A DNA stretch of 64,000 bases from Sphingomonas alpina (GCF_014490665.1 NZ_CP061038.1:5044501-5108500), one strand, 5' to 3'. Positions 51,669 through 61,389 are shown, numbered from the stretch's first letter. Translations and numbers: made by a program. Notes: generated by a model not told the origin, from the letters alone.

Positions 51669-52414
51669 TCGGGATAAATCGGGCGCCAGCCGAGTACCCG
51701 TTTCGCCTTGCCGTTCGCGACCCGCCGGTTCTCGGCATAAAAGGCGCGCGCCGCCGGTGAGAGCGTGGCGAGATCGACCAGCGGCGGGGCGGGGCGGCCG
51801 AGCAGACGCGCCGCGAATGTCATGACCTCATCCTGCCCGCACGGCATGTCGTCGGCGAGATTATATGCGCCCGGCGGCGCAGCGAGCGCAGCGACCACGC
51901 CGTTGACAATGTCGTCGACATGCACCCGGCTGAAGACCTGATCGGGCAGATCGACACGGTGCGCGCGACCTTCTGCCACGCGCTCGAGTGCCGAGCGACC
52001 GGGGCCGTAGATGCCGGGCAGCCGAAATACACGCGCGCCAAGCTCCAGCCAGCGCCCGTCTGCCACCGAGCGGGCGGCGCGCCGGCCGACGATCGGCGCG
52101 CTTTCATCGACCCAGCCGCTGGCCGCATCGCCATAGACGCCGGTCGAGGAGAGATAGCCAAGCCATGCTGGAGAGCCTGCCAGCGCGTCGCGATAGGCGG
52201 CCAGCACCGGATCGGCATCCTCCTCCGGCGGGACGGACGACAGGATATGGCTGGCGGCGGCGATCTCGGGCAGCACGCTCGCGGGGTCGGTCAACGGAAT
52301 CGTGTCCGCGCGCCGGTCCCGCGACGTGCCGGTCACTCGCCATCCTTCACCGCGCAGCCGATCCGCAAGCCGGCCCGCCGTATAGCCGAGCCCGAAGATC
52401 AGCAGCGACGGCAT
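51578..52414 (-). CDS. NAD-dependent epimerase/dehydratase-like protein (YeeZ type)
   Basis: This 278-residue protein has an extended Rossmann fold: LLIFGLGYTAGRLADRL as the dinucleotide loop, LSSTGVYGDAASGWVDESAP, FRLPGIYGPGRS and FSRVHVDDIVNGV. It belongs with YeeZ-like proteins of unknown substrate. Similarity ends around YPDYRFGLRAL, and the last ~20 residues run across the end of the EamA gene, suggesting that an original stop was lost. It directly follows the M48 peptidase gene with no gap. Confidence 0.85.
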   Translation of the reverse strand: MPSLLIFGLGYTAGRLADRLRGEGWRVTGTSRDRRADTIPLTDPASVLPEIAAASHILSSVPPEEDADPVLAAYRDALAGSPAWLGYLSSTGVYGDAASGWVDESAPIVGRRAARSVADGRWLELGARVFRLPGIYGPGRSALERVAEGRAHRVDLPDQVFSRVHVDDIVNGVVAALAAPPGAYNLADDMPCGQDEVMTFAARLLGRPAPPLVDLATLSPAARAFYAENRRVANGKAKRVLGWRPIYPDYRFGLRALSAMTSPIIASTAPAPASSDQR

Positions 52415-53701
52415 TTACTGGTCGAGCTTCAGGTCCGGCTTGACCATCGCCGCGCCGGGAACATGATCCTTCTTCCACTGCATCGACATGCGCACGCGTG
52501 TCGCCCCCGAGGGGTGGTCGAAGAACAAGGCTTCCTCGATCGGGCCGGGTTCGATCTTGCGATATTCCGACAGCCGCATCGCGATCTTGGCGAAGCCGTC
52601 GGGCTCGCGCGCGACGTTCAGGCCAAAGGCGTCGGCCTCGCTTTCGTTCACCCGGATGATCGTGTTGAGGACAGGGGTCAGCACCAGCGCCGCCACCGCC
52701 GCCATCAACGCGAGGACCGGCGTCGCGGCAGGATCGGCAATGCCGCGCACCTGCCAGCGTGCGCCATGGCGCCGGATCATCGCCGGGCCGGCGCGATAGA
52801 CGATGCCGAACAGGATCAGCAGGATCACCGCGAACATCGCGATCATCTTGGTCACATGATTGAGCACATAATGGCCCATCTCATGTCCCATCACCGCGGC
52901 GATCTCGTCCGGCGCCGTGCGATTGAGCAGATTGTCGTTAAGCGAGATGCGGATCGTCGGTCCCAGGCCCGAGACATTGGCCGAGATGCGCTTGGTCTGT
53001 TTCGACGCATCGAACAGATAGACATGTTCGGCGGGGATATTGTTCGACCTGGCCATCGCGACGATCCGGTCGCGGACCGGCCCGTTCGGCAGCTCGGTAT
53101 ATTTGTTGAACAACGGCGCGATGAACACCGGACCGATCAGCGCGCCGAACAGGGCGAAGACGATCATCGTGCCCGCGCCCCAGATCCACCAGGTCCGGCG
53201 AAAGCGGCGGATCACGGCGAACAGCGCGGTCAGCAGGGCCATGTTGATGAGGATGCCGATCGCCAGGCCGATCGCCTGTTCGCCGAACCAGGCGATGAAG
53301 GACTGGTTCATCAGTCCGTACTGCTTCTCGCGGAAATAGCCGGTGTAGATCGTCCAGGGCAGCGCGATCAACGTGCTGACAAGCGTGAAGGGCACGGCGT
53401 AAAGTGCGGTCTGGAGCCAACGCCGTTTGACCAGCCGTTCCGACCAGTCGCGGAACCGCGCCGACAGGCCGGTCGGGAGAAGCGCGAGATAGGAGGCGAT
53501 GGCGACCAGCGCCGACCATAATGTCAGCCAATAGCCGCCTTCGAAATACGCGTCGGACTTGGCGCGTGCGGGACCCTGCAGCACATCGAGATAGGCGCGC
53601 GTCGCCTGATCGACGTCAAAGCCGGGATTGGCGGCATGGGCTATGGCAGGTAGCATGGCGGCGGCGAACGCGATGCCGCTCCAGATGATTGCCTTGCGCA
53701 T
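52415..53701 (-). CDS. M48 family (CAAX/Ste24-like) metallopeptidase
   Basis: A 428-residue membrane metalloprotease with a signal or first helix at about 4-24, several further spans, the zinc motif HEMGH in AAVMGHEMGHYV, the third ligand in RVNESEADAFG, and an N-terminal CAAX-peptidase-type domain (YFREKQYGLMNQSF). The active site faces the cytoplasm or membrane edge in Ste24 relatives. The ATG at 53701 has GGGGGAG upstream. It probably degrades damaged membrane proteins. It is co-transcribed with the YeeZ-like gene. Confidence 0.92.
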   Translation of the reverse strand: MRKAIIWSGIAFAAAMLPAIAHAANPGFDVDQATRAYLDVLQGPARAKSDAYFEGGYWLTLWSALVAIASYLALLPTGLSARFRDWSERLVKRRWLQTALYAVPFTLVSTLIALPWTIYTGYFREKQYGLMNQSFIAWFGEQAIGLAIGILINMALLTALFAVIRRFRRTWWIWGAGTMIVFALFGALIGPVFIAPLFNKYTELPNGPVRDRIVAMARSNNIPAEHVYLFDASKQTKRISANVSGLGPTIRISLNDNLLNRTAPDEIAAVMGHEMGHYVLNHVTKMIAMFAVILLILFGIVYRAGPAMIRRHGARWQVRGIADPAATPVLALMAAVAALVLTPVLNTIIRVNESEADAFGLNVAREPDGFAKIAMRLSEYRKIEPGPIEEALFFDHPSGATRVRMSMQWKKDHVPGAAMVKPDLKLDQ

Positions 53702-53726
53702 CGTTGCTCCCCCAATTTGCACAAGC

Positions 53727-53822
53727 CGTCACCCTGGACTTGTTCCGGCATCCACCGTGCCATGAAAGCCTGAGCCTGCGGTAGTGCGGCACCGTGGATC
53801 CCGGAGCAAGTCCGGCATGACG
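53727..53822. repeat. Palindromic repeat family 4
   Basis: CGTCACCCTGGACTTGTTCC near 53727 and GGAGCAAGTCCGGCATGACG ending at 53822 are imperfect reverse complements, with CACGGTGCC/GGCACCGTG forming the inner part. It fills the gap between two leftward peptidase genes (M28 upstream, M48 downstream). Only one copy is in the window. Confidence 0.75.
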
Positions 53823-53883
53823 AAGGTAGAGCTATTTTCCCGCGCGTCTGTTCATGCGAAACGAGCAGAGACGAAGGCAGTCC

Positions 53884-55590
53884 CTATCGCGCGCCATATC
53901 CCTTGTAGAGCAGGCCGAAGAAATCGCCCTTGTTCCAGCGTGGCCGGTCGTCGCCATCAGCGATCTCGCGCGCGATCGCATAGTTCGCGTCAACGAAGCG
54001 GATGCCCTGCGCCCAGTCGATCGGCAGTGATATCTCGTCCGAGGGTTGATGGTAATTGTCGGCGAAGAATTTGGCCCAGGCCGCCTTGCCCGCGCCAGCC
54101 TGGCCGGGCCACAGAAAGACCGAGGGAATACCCTGCTGCACGAAGCGGTAATGGTCGGAGCGCACGAAGATCGCCTGGGACGGATCGGGATCGGGCGACA
54201 TGGTCACGCCGACTCCGGCGACCGCCTTGCTGACGATCGGGCCGAGCGTCGAGCGGTCGGCGCCGAACACCACCATATCCTCGAAGCGATAGGTGAGCAG
54301 CGGCATATCGAGATTGACGTCGGCGACGATGGCTTCCTTCGCCACGGTCGGGTGTTTTGCGAAATAATCGGAGCCGACCAGGCCCTTTTCCTCGGCAGTG
54401 ACGGCAAGGAACATGATGGTGCGGCGCGGCGGCTTGCCGCTCGCCTTGAAACGCTTCGCTTCCTCGATCAGCGAGGCGATGCCGACCGCATTGTCCTCCG
54501 CGCCATTGTTGATCGTGTCACCGGTCGCATCGGGCTTGCCCACGCCGATATGATCGAGATGTGCGGACAGGATGACGATTTCCTTGCCGACCTTCGGGTC
54601 CGTCCCCGGAATGATCCCGGCGACATTGGCGCTCGATTCCGGCTCGAAGCTGGTCTTCAGCGCAACGGTCAGCGTGCCGGGCAGTTCGACTGCCTTGAAC
54701 CTGGTTTCGCTGTTGTTGGCCTGTTTGAGCATGTCCTCCCACTTGACCTTCGCCCCGGCGAACAGCTTGGCCGCGCCCGCCGCGCTGATCGTGCCAAGGC
54801 CCGGGGCGCCGGCGTTTTCGCCGGTGCCGTCGGGATTGGCCCAGGTCGTGCGCGCCTCGTCCCAGTCGCGCGCCTGAGTGGCGAAGCTGCGCCCGCGCGC
54901 CAGGCCCGGCCGGTCGAGTATGATCGTACCGACAGCGCCATGATCGGCCGCGATCACCGCCTTGGTCGCGGGGCTGGCGAAATGCGCGCGCTCCTCGCTT
55001 TGCAGGCTGTTCGGCGCGCCGCCGAAATAGGCGACGATCTTGCCCCGCACATCGACACCGGCATAATCGTCGCGCTTCACATGCGGCGCGACGATGCCAT
55101 AACCGACGAATACCACCGGCGCGTCGATCGCCGTTTCGCGCCGGCCCGGATTGGCGCCCGGCGTATAATCCTCCCCGAACACCAGCGCCTGGGGCGGTGC
55201 GCCGGCCTTGGACAGCACGAAATTGCCTTTGTCGGCCGCCTTGTAGGTGGTCAGCGGCACTTTCTGGATATAGCCGCCATCCTGGCCGGCCGGCCGCAGG
55301 CCGGCGGCATAGAATTGCGCCGCGACATATTGCGCCGCGATGTCGAATTCCGGGCTTCCCGCCTCACGCCCGCGCATCGCGTCGGAGGCGAGGAACATGA
55401 CATGCGCTTTCATTGCCGCCTGATCGTCGGGCAGCACCGCGTTGACGATCGCGTTGATCGCGGCGGCGCTCCGCTTGGCGGGCGCGGGTGTCGGCGTTGG
55501 CGCCGGCGCGGTTTGGGGGACTGGCGCGGCCTGGGCAATTGTCGCTCCGGCCAGGCCAGCCAGCGCTACCACGCCGATTACTCGAAACAT
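53884..55590 (-). CDS. Exported M28-family aminopeptidase
   Basis: The 568-residue protein has a signal peptide (1-21) and a Pro/Ala-rich linker, then a PA-domain insert (KRDDYAGVDVRGKIVAYFGG) and the M28 peptidase core: zinc His in ILSAHLDHIG, bridging Asp in GAEDNAVGIASLIE, Glu pair in LAVTAEEKGLVGS, Asp in ADVNLDMP, and His in NYHQPSDE. It trims peptides in the periplasm, like other sphingomonad M28 enzymes. It is divergent from pepN, with a repeat-bearing 193-base gap between. Confidence 0.92.
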   Translation of the reverse strand: MFRVIGVVALAGLAGATIAQAAPVPQTAPAPTPTPAPAKRSAAAINAIVNAVLPDDQAAMKAHVMFLASDAMRGREAGSPEFDIAAQYVAAQFYAAGLRPAGQDGGYIQKVPLTTYKAADKGNFVLSKAGAPPQALVFGEDYTPGANPGRRETAIDAPVVFVGYGIVAPHVKRDDYAGVDVRGKIVAYFGGAPNSLQSEERAHFASPATKAVIAADHGAVGTIILDRPGLARGRSFATQARDWDEARTTWANPDGTGENAGAPGLGTISAAGAAKLFAGAKVKWEDMLKQANNSETRFKAVELPGTLTVALKTSFEPESSANVAGIIPGTDPKVGKEIVILSAHLDHIGVGKPDATGDTINNGAEDNAVGIASLIEEAKRFKASGKPPRRTIMFLAVTAEEKGLVGSDYFAKHPTVAKEAIVADVNLDMPLLTYRFEDMVVFGADRSTLGPIVSKAVAGVGVTMSPDPDPSQAIFVRSDHYRFVQQGIPSVFLWPGQAGAGKAAWAKFFADNYHQPSDEISLPIDWAQGIRFVDANYAIAREIADGDDRPRWNKGDFFGLLYKGYGAR

Positions 55591-55652
55591 GCCCCGGTCC
55601 TTCTCGGCAATATGTGTGCTCCGCGGACTAGCATTGCTGCACCGTCACGCAA

Positions 55653-55744
55653 GAGTGTGAGATTTCAGTGGCCTGCCGCTCGTGCTCAACGTCCCGGCAC
55701 GTGAGTGTGAGATTTTCGACGATCGCACGAAAATGAGAGATTTC
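55653..55744. repeat. Short direct repeats and palindrome between M28 peptidase and pepN
   Basis: The word GAGATTT(T)C occurs three times: GAGTGTGAGATTTC at 55653, GAGTGTGAGATTTTC at 55703, and GAGAGATTTC at 55735. Between the last two, ATTTTCG (55712-55718) and CGAAAAT (55728-55734) form a perfect 7-bp inverted repeat around ACGATCGCA. The block lies in the divergent promoter region and is AT-rich against its surroundings. It could be an operator cluster or the scar of a small mobile element. Confidence 0.5.
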
Positions 55745-55783
55745 TGTGGTGCAGCCCTTGCTACGTCCTGTAGATCGGCATCG

Positions 55784-58381
55784 ATGTTAGACGTTCAGAC
55801 CGCCACCGCCCATCCCGCCGTCACCCGCCGTGAGGATTATCGCCCGCCCGACTGGCAGGTACCCGAAATCGCGCTCGATCTCGATCTCGACCCGGCTTCG
55901 ACGCGGGTCAATGCGACGCTCAACGTGGTGCGGACCAGCGCACATGATCGGCCGCTGGTGCTCGACGGCGCCGGGCAGACGCCCTTGTCGGTAAAGGTTG
56001 ACGGCGTCGCGATCAACGACTGGCGGATCGAGGAGGATGCGCTGGTGATCCCGCTATCGGGGTCCGCACATGTGATCGAAACCGAGGTCGAGATCGCGCC
56101 CGACCGCAATACCCAGTTGATGGGCCTCTATGCCTCTGGCGGCAATCTGTGCACTCAGTGCGAGGCGGAAGGGTTCCGTCGCATCACCTTCTTCCCCGAC
56201 CGGCCCGATGTCCTGACCCGTTACAAGGTACGCATGGCGGCGGACAAGGCGCGCTTCCCGGTGTTGCTCGCCAATGGCGATCCGGTCGGTGCGGGCGATC
56301 TGGGCGACGGGCGGCACTGGGCCGAGTGGCACGATCCTTATCCCAAGCCTTGCTATCTCTTCGCGATGGTCGCTGGCGATCTGGTCGCCAACCGCGCGAC
56401 CTTCATCACGCGTTCGGGCCGCCAGGTCGCGCTGGGCATCTGGGTGCGTCCCGCCGACCTGCCCAAGACCGCGCACGCGATCGAGGCGCTCAAGACCTCG
56501 ATGAAGTGGGACGAGGACGTCTATGGCCGCGAATATGATCTCGACGTGTTCAACATCGTTGCGGTCGATGATTTCAATTTCGGCGCGATGGAGAATAAAG
56601 GCCTCAATATCTTCAATTCGCGCTACATTCTGGCCGATGCGGAAACCGCGACCGATTATGATTTCGACGCGATCGCCGCGGTCGTTGCGCATGAATATTT
56701 CCACAACTGGTCGGGCAACCGGGTTACCTGCCGCGACTGGTTTCAGCTCTCGCTGAAGGAAGGCTTCACCGTCTTTCGCGATCAGAGCTTCTCAGCCGAT
56801 CAGGGATCGGCGGCGGTCAAGCGGATCGAGGATGTGCGCGGCCTTCGCGCCGCGCAGTTCCCGGAGGATTCGGGTCCGCTGGCGCATGCGATCCGTCCCG
56901 ACGCCTATCTCGAAATCTCCAATTTCTACACGGCCACGATCTACAACAAGGGTGCCGAGGTCATCCGCATGATGGCGACGATGCTCGGCCCGAAGCAATT
57001 CCGCGCCGCGACCGATCTCTATTTCGACCGCTTCGACGGTACGGCGGCGACCTGCGAGGATTTCGTGGCATGCATGGAAGAGGGCGGCGGCATCGACCTG
57101 ACCCAGTTCCGGCTATGGTATTCACAGGCTGGCACGCCGCGCGTCTCCGCCTCGCTGACTCATGAACCCGGAAGCGGCCGCGCGGTGCTGAAGCTCGCGC
57201 AACGCATGCCGCCGACGCCCGGCCAGCCCGACAAGAAGCCTATGGTCCTGCCCCTCAAGCTCAAGCTGTTCGGTGCCGAGACCGCACAGCCGATCGGATC
57301 GGAACAGCTCATCCTGCTGTCGGATGCGGAAGAGCAGATCAGCTTCGAGACCGTCACCGAACGCCCGGTCCTGTCGATCAATCGCGGCTTTTCCGCGCCG
57401 GTGATCGTCGAGACCGACCGCTCGGCCGCCGATCTCGCCTTTCTCTCGGCGCATGACGACGATCCCTTTGCGCGCTACGAAGCGATGCAGCAACTGATGC
57501 TCGATACGCTGGTCGAGGGTGCGAAACATGGGCAGGCTGACCATGCTGCGGTGATCGCGGCGGTCGCCAATACGCTGCAGGACCCACATCTCGATTCGGC
57601 CTTCATTGCCGAAGCCGTACTGTTGCCGTCCGACAGCTTTATCGGCGATCAGATGGCGCTGGTCGATCCCGAAGCGATCTTCCGCGCGCGCGAGGCATTG
57701 CGCCGCGATCTCGGCCGAGCGCTCGAGGCACAGTGGCGTGCGGCCTATGACGGCGCGCGCGCCGCCAAGTTCGAATATTCCCCCTCGGCCAAGGGGCAGC
57801 GCCGCCTGAAGACAGTCGCGCTCGGCTATATCGCGGCAAGCGGTGCGGTCGATGCGGCGAGCCTGGCCTTTGGCCAGTTCGAGGCGGCGGACAATATGAC
57901 CGACCGGCAAGGCGCACTGACCACATTGGTCAGCGGCAATGCGCCGGAGCGGATCGCGGCGCTCGACATCTTCTACAATCGCTACAGCGACAATGCGCTG
58001 GTACTCGACAAATGGTTCTCGACCCAGGCGCTCTCGGCACGCGATGATACGCTGGCGATGGTCACCGAACTGGCGCGCCACCGCGACTTCACGCTCGCCA
58101 ATCCGAACCGCGCCCGCGCCTTGGTCGGGGCGTTCAGCGTCAACCAGCGCGCGTTCAATCAGGCGTCGGGCGAAGGCTATCGCTTCGTCGCCGATCAGTT
58201 GATCGCGCTGGACAAGCTCAACCCGCAGACCGCCGCCAAGCTGATCCCGCCACTTGGCCGCTGGCGCCGCTTCGATGAAGCGCGTGCGGCGATGATGCGG
58301 GCGGAACTGGAGCGGATCGTCGCGACGCCGGGGCTGTCGAAGGATATGTTCGAACAGGCGTCGCGAAGCCTGGCGGGATAG
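55784..58381 (+). CDS. pepN: Aminopeptidase N (M1 family)
   Basis: The 865-residue enzyme shows the exopeptidase motif GAMENKGLNIF, the zinc motif HEYFH with the distal Glu in VAHEYFHNWSGNRVTCRDWFQLSLKEG, and the E. coli PepN-type helical C-terminal domain. It removes N-terminal residues from cytoplasmic peptides. The ATG at 55784 is taken as start because family similarity begins there; the frame is open upstream through the repeat block. It transcribes away from the M28 gene. Confidence 0.94.
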   Translation: MLDVQTATAHPAVTRREDYRPPDWQVPEIALDLDLDPASTRVNATLNVVRTSAHDRPLVLDGAGQTPLSVKVDGVAINDWRIEEDALVIPLSGSAHVIETEVEIAPDRNTQLMGLYASGGNLCTQCEAEGFRRITFFPDRPDVLTRYKVRMAADKARFPVLLANGDPVGAGDLGDGRHWAEWHDPYPKPCYLFAMVAGDLVANRATFITRSGRQVALGIWVRPADLPKTAHAIEALKTSMKWDEDVYGREYDLDVFNIVAVDDFNFGAMENKGLNIFNSRYILADAETATDYDFDAIAAVVAHEYFHNWSGNRVTCRDWFQLSLKEGFTVFRDQSFSADQGSAAVKRIEDVRGLRAAQFPEDSGPLAHAIRPDAYLEISNFYTATIYNKGAEVIRMMATMLGPKQFRAATDLYFDRFDGTAATCEDFVACMEEGGGIDLTQFRLWYSQAGTPRVSASLTHEPGSGRAVLKLAQRMPPTPGQPDKKPMVLPLKLKLFGAETAQPIGSEQLILLSDAEEQISFETVTERPVLSINRGFSAPVIVETDRSAADLAFLSAHDDDPFARYEAMQQLMLDTLVEGAKHGQADHAAVIAAVANTLQDPHLDSAFIAEAVLLPSDSFIGDQMALVDPEAIFRAREALRRDLGRALEAQWRAAYDGARAAKFEYSPSAKGQRRLKTVALGYIAASGAVDAASLAFGQFEAADNMTDRQGALTTLVSGNAPERIAALDIFYNRYSDNALVLDKWFSTQALSARDDTLAMVTELARHRDFTLANPNRARALVGAFSVNQRAFNQASGEGYRFVADQLIALDKLNPQTAAKLIPPLGRWRRFDEARAAMMRAELERIVATPGLSKDMFEQASRSLAG

Positions 58382-58408
58382 TGAATCTGATCGATCATCC
58401 CACTTAGG

Positions 58409-58588
58409 TTGCGCCGCTTGCTTGCTATCGCTGCGACCTTTCTGGTCGCTGGCTGCCACGCCCCGCCCCGCCGAAACATCAGCAGGCTGCGTTGCAGCGC
58501 GACGCGACCGCGGCATGCGCCTGTGAAGCCCAGATATCCGGGCCGGAGCGAGCGAATTGCTGGAAAGCGTTTGATGCTGCTTCGATGA
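58409..58588 (+). CDS. Possible lipoprotein fragment (doubtful)
   Basis: A 59-codon frame from a TTG encodes LRRLLAIAATFLVAGCHAPP, which has a good lipobox (LVAGC), then an Arg-rich tail without character. No ribosome site is visible. It may be the start of a lipoprotein gene truncated by later change, or chance. The remaining 390-base gap between pepN and the radical SAM gene shows no other feature that I can support; its composition becomes AT-richer from about 58600 on. Confidence 0.2.
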   Translation: MRRLLAIAATFLVAGCHAPPRRNISRLRCSATRPRHAPVKPRYPGRSERIAGKRLMLLR

Positions 58589-58771
58589 GTTCCGAACGAC
58601 TGATGGGTGCAGGATTGCTGCCCCCGGTTCGGTTTTTCGATTGACTGGTACGAGTGGTGTCGATCCCCGGCAGCTTTTAGCGAAACCCCGGGATCAGTGG
58701 CAGGACAAGCCAATCGGCTGATACATCTAAACCAAATTTCGGACCTGACACCCGGATATTCAGAGCCGATG

Positions 58772-59725
58772 TCATACCATTGCCAATCGGTCCTTGGCTT
58801 CAAGGCGGAGAAATTTGCCCCGGTTATGGGCGATCGACGAGAAGTCATGAACGCCTTTGAGGCCCAGAGTGTCGATCAGGTCGCCCTTGGCATACAGGGC
58901 GAATTTCCTGTTCAGGCTGAACCCCTCCAGGCATCCTATTTTGATGGATGGATGACGTGCGCTGATCCGGTTGGCGATCTCGGTAATTTCGGACCATGTT
59001 CTCGGAACGAATGTCTGTTCGTTGCTCGGCAGATAAATTCGATAGAGTAATATCGAGTTACTCCCCATCTCTCCCGAAGCCATGGCTGCAACCTCGTCCA
59101 TATCGCTTTCCTGGGTGAAATCGAAAATGGGATATCGAACTTCGGTGAAAACATCGTGCGATGCGAGGATTCGCAAAACCTGGGTCACTTCCTGCATGTA
59201 TTTTGAAAAAAGGCTGCTTTTTACCCCTGTAGTGTATTCAAATTCGTGAGGTCTGGATGCTTTGATATCGATCGCGGCATATTGACTGTACGGTGCGATG
59301 GCCCGTGCGAATTTCGCAGAAAATCCATTATGAGCGAAACCGATCTTGACGCCGAGATCGGCAAAATACTTCGCTAATGCCACGCTCTCGCGGATGAAGG
59401 TGGAGGGATCGCCTCCCGTCAAATAGGGTATTTTCTTGATTCCCGGATACGCCCCTGCCGCCTGCATTTCCGTCTCGATTTCGCGGACGACGTGATCGAA
59501 GGAGAAAGAGCGCGCGCCTACCGTCAGTTTTGTCTCGGGATCCTCATGCTGACTGCCCCGGCAACAGCTTGGGCACGCCATGTTGCAGCGGGCGAAAACG
59601 ATGCACAGCGCTTCCAGTGGCGGATGACCGAATATCGTCTTCTCATCCAGTAAAAGCCTGTCCGAAATCGCCCCACCAAGCGGGGCCGGCATCAAACTCA
59701 GCTGACTTATCGGTTTATCGGACAC
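58772..59725 (-). CDS. Radical SAM protein
   Basis: This 317-residue protein has the radical SAM cluster motif CNMACPSC (Cys47, Cys51, Cys54), the SAM-contact motif TGGDP (103-107, variant of GGEP) and the later barrel strands (FAHNGF, AIDIKA, VRYPIFDF). It has no SPASM or B12 domain. The start is a GTG with GAGG 6 bases upstream. It follows the ferritin-like gene by 91 bases in the same direction and shares its lower GC content, so the pair is probably an acquired operon. The substrate is unknown; I saw no precursor-peptide gene in the gap. Confidence 0.85.
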   Translation of the reverse strand: MSDKPISQLSLMPAPLGGAISDRLLLDEKTIFGHPPLEALCIVFARCNMACPSCCRGSQHEDPETKLTVGARSFSFDHVVREIETEMQAAGAYPGIKKIPYLTGGDPSTFIRESVALAKYFADLGVKIGFAHNGFSAKFARAIAPYSQYAAIDIKASRPHEFEYTTGVKSSLFSKYMQEVTQVLRILASHDVFTEVRYPIFDFTQESDMDEVAAMASGEMGSNSILLYRIYLPSNEQTFVPRTWSEITEIANRISARHPSIKIGCLEGFSLNRKFALYAKGDLIDTLGLKGVHDFSSIAHNRGKFLRLEAKDRLAMV

Positions 59726-59816
59726 GATCTGCCTCGGACTGGTTATATTGTTTCAGTGTGACGTGATGTGAGGAGATGGTTGTCGTCCACGTGATATGGT
59801 CGACCTTTCATCGCCC

Positions 59817-61193
59817 TCATCTTTGAGCCAATGCTGTTCCATTGGCGTCGCTGCTTGTCGCTTGCGGAGGCTTGCTGCTTGCCATCGCCAGAAGATCGAT
59901 GAACGCATCCGGATAGCCGGCAACTTTCCGTAGCTCCGCCTGGAGTGGGCCACGCGGCGCCAGCGGCATGTCCAGCCTGATGGCCATGTCCCGCACCGTG
60001 TCGAGATAAGCCGTGTCCGAACCGTCATGAATATGGATCAGCCATTTGCAGCCGAAATACGCATGCCTGAGTTCGTCGGCGTCGACATAATCGATCATCT
60101 CCGCAATGTGGAGGATGCCGGCGTCATTCATCGCCTCACCGAAGGGGATATTCGCTTCGAGCGCATGACCTTCCTGGAGAACTTGTTCGATCGCCAGGCG
60201 TTCTGCCAAAGTGGAGCCCAGCATATATTTTGACCATACCTTGTTGCAGTAGGTATAATCTCCGAAATCACTGCCGAGTTCTTTAAGGTGGCGGCGCATC
60301 ATTTGGGCGTGACGCGTTTCATCCCAGACCTGGCGTGCCATATCCAGTTTGAACTCGATCGGCATGTCGCGGAATTCGACAATGTTCCGCCCGCAAATCT
60401 CCATTGCGTTGATTTCTACGTCGATCCCCACCTGATGGAGCCAGCGTTGCATATGTTCGCCAAGCTCGATGAGATGGTCATAGTTCTGATGGCTCATCGG
60501 TTTGATGATTTGCTGTTCGGAATATTGCCAGGTTTCAGGTCGGCCTGGCTGATCGACCAGGGGCGGCACCGCCTCGGTTCCGAGATAGCTGTGCGAATTT
60601 GTGGCCGTGACGGGTGCCGGGAACGCAATATCCTGCCAATCGGCGGCGAAGGAGGAGATGATGGCAATCTGGTGATTGAGGGAAATTTCTGTCCCACGAA
60701 GGAGTATGACGGTAGGCTGATCACCAATTGGGTCCGTATTGGACATATACCATGCCAAATGCCGGCAAAGACCACTCAGTGTTCCGGAAAGAAACGCAGC
60801 CTGGCTCCGGACATCGTGCAGCGTAGCCGCGCTCGCCAGCCAGCGCTCATATTCATCCGTCGCAATCGGAGTCACATCCTTGGTCAGGAGTGTCTTGAGT
60901 CTGTAATGAAGATTGGCAACTTCTTCACCACAATGACCGATGAGCTGACCAAGCGCGATCTTGAAGTCTATGTTCTGCGTCGACCCGACCCAGGCGCTTG
61001 AATGTTCAATCACCCTGATCAGAGCGTATACGTATCCAGATAATGTCCTTTGTCTTTCAACGAAGGATCGCGTTTGCGCAATGCCGGCAAGTATACCGGA
61101 TTGAGGCGTTTCGGTTCGAATCAAATCATCTCTGCCCAGCAAAGAAGGGGAATCTTCTGGTGCGCAGGAAGTAGATTTTCGATCATTCAACAT
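59817..61193 (-). CDS. Ferritin-like di-iron protein (DUF455/MiaE-like)
   Basis: This 458-residue protein has a helical N-terminal half and a ferritin-like bundle at about 235-390. The expected carboxylate/His ligands are visible: Glu260 or Glu265 (VEINAMEICGRN), ExxH at 292-295 (DETRHAQMM), Glu336 or Glu341 (IEQVLQEGHALEA), and a second ExxH at 374-377 (ADELRHAYFG). This is the pattern of di-iron oxygenases and hydroxylases. It is first in a two-gene operon with a radical SAM protein. A long AT-rich leader precedes its ATG, with GAGGTG as a spaced-out ribosome site. The N-terminal ~230 residues match nothing I know. Function is not assigned. Confidence 0.75.
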   Translation of the reverse strand: MLNDRKSTSCAPEDSPSLLGRDDLIRTETPQSGILAGIAQTRSFVERQRTLSGYVYALIRVIEHSSAWVGSTQNIDFKIALGQLIGHCGEEVANLHYRLKTLLTKDVTPIATDEYERWLASAATLHDVRSQAAFLSGTLSGLCRHLAWYMSNTDPIGDQPTVILLRGTEISLNHQIAIISSFAADWQDIAFPAPVTATNSHSYLGTEAVPPLVDQPGRPETWQYSEQQIIKPMSHQNYDHLIELGEHMQRWLHQVGIDVEINAMEICGRNIVEFRDMPIEFKLDMARQVWDETRHAQMMRRHLKELGSDFGDYTYCNKVWSKYMLGSTLAERLAIEQVLQEGHALEANIPFGEAMNDAGILHIAEMIDYVDADELRHAYFGCKWLIHIHDGSDTAYLDTVRDMAIRLDMPLAPRGPLQAELRKVAGYPDAFIDLLAMASSKPPQATSSDANGTALAQR

Positions 61194-61389
61194 GCGCTTG
61201 ACTCACCTCTCAAATGATTTGTTTCATTAGAAAGACATTATGTGATGAATCAGTGTACTGAGGTAATCTATATCATAGATCGACACATTATTTGTGATTC
61301 AACTATATTGTCAAGCGTCGTGGAATGGGTGCAAGTTTTCGAAACGGAATCGGAATGAAATTTAAGACAATTTGATGAATGGGAAAAGA

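Noticed and set aside
58607..59050. Open frame on the + strand overlapping the radical SAM gene
   Set aside because: Antisense to a gene with clear CxxxCxxC motif; no recognisable product.
59726..59816. RiPP precursor peptide for the radical SAM enzyme
   Set aside because: The 91-base gap has no frame with a start and a plausible ribosome site, and the enzyme has no SPASM domain.
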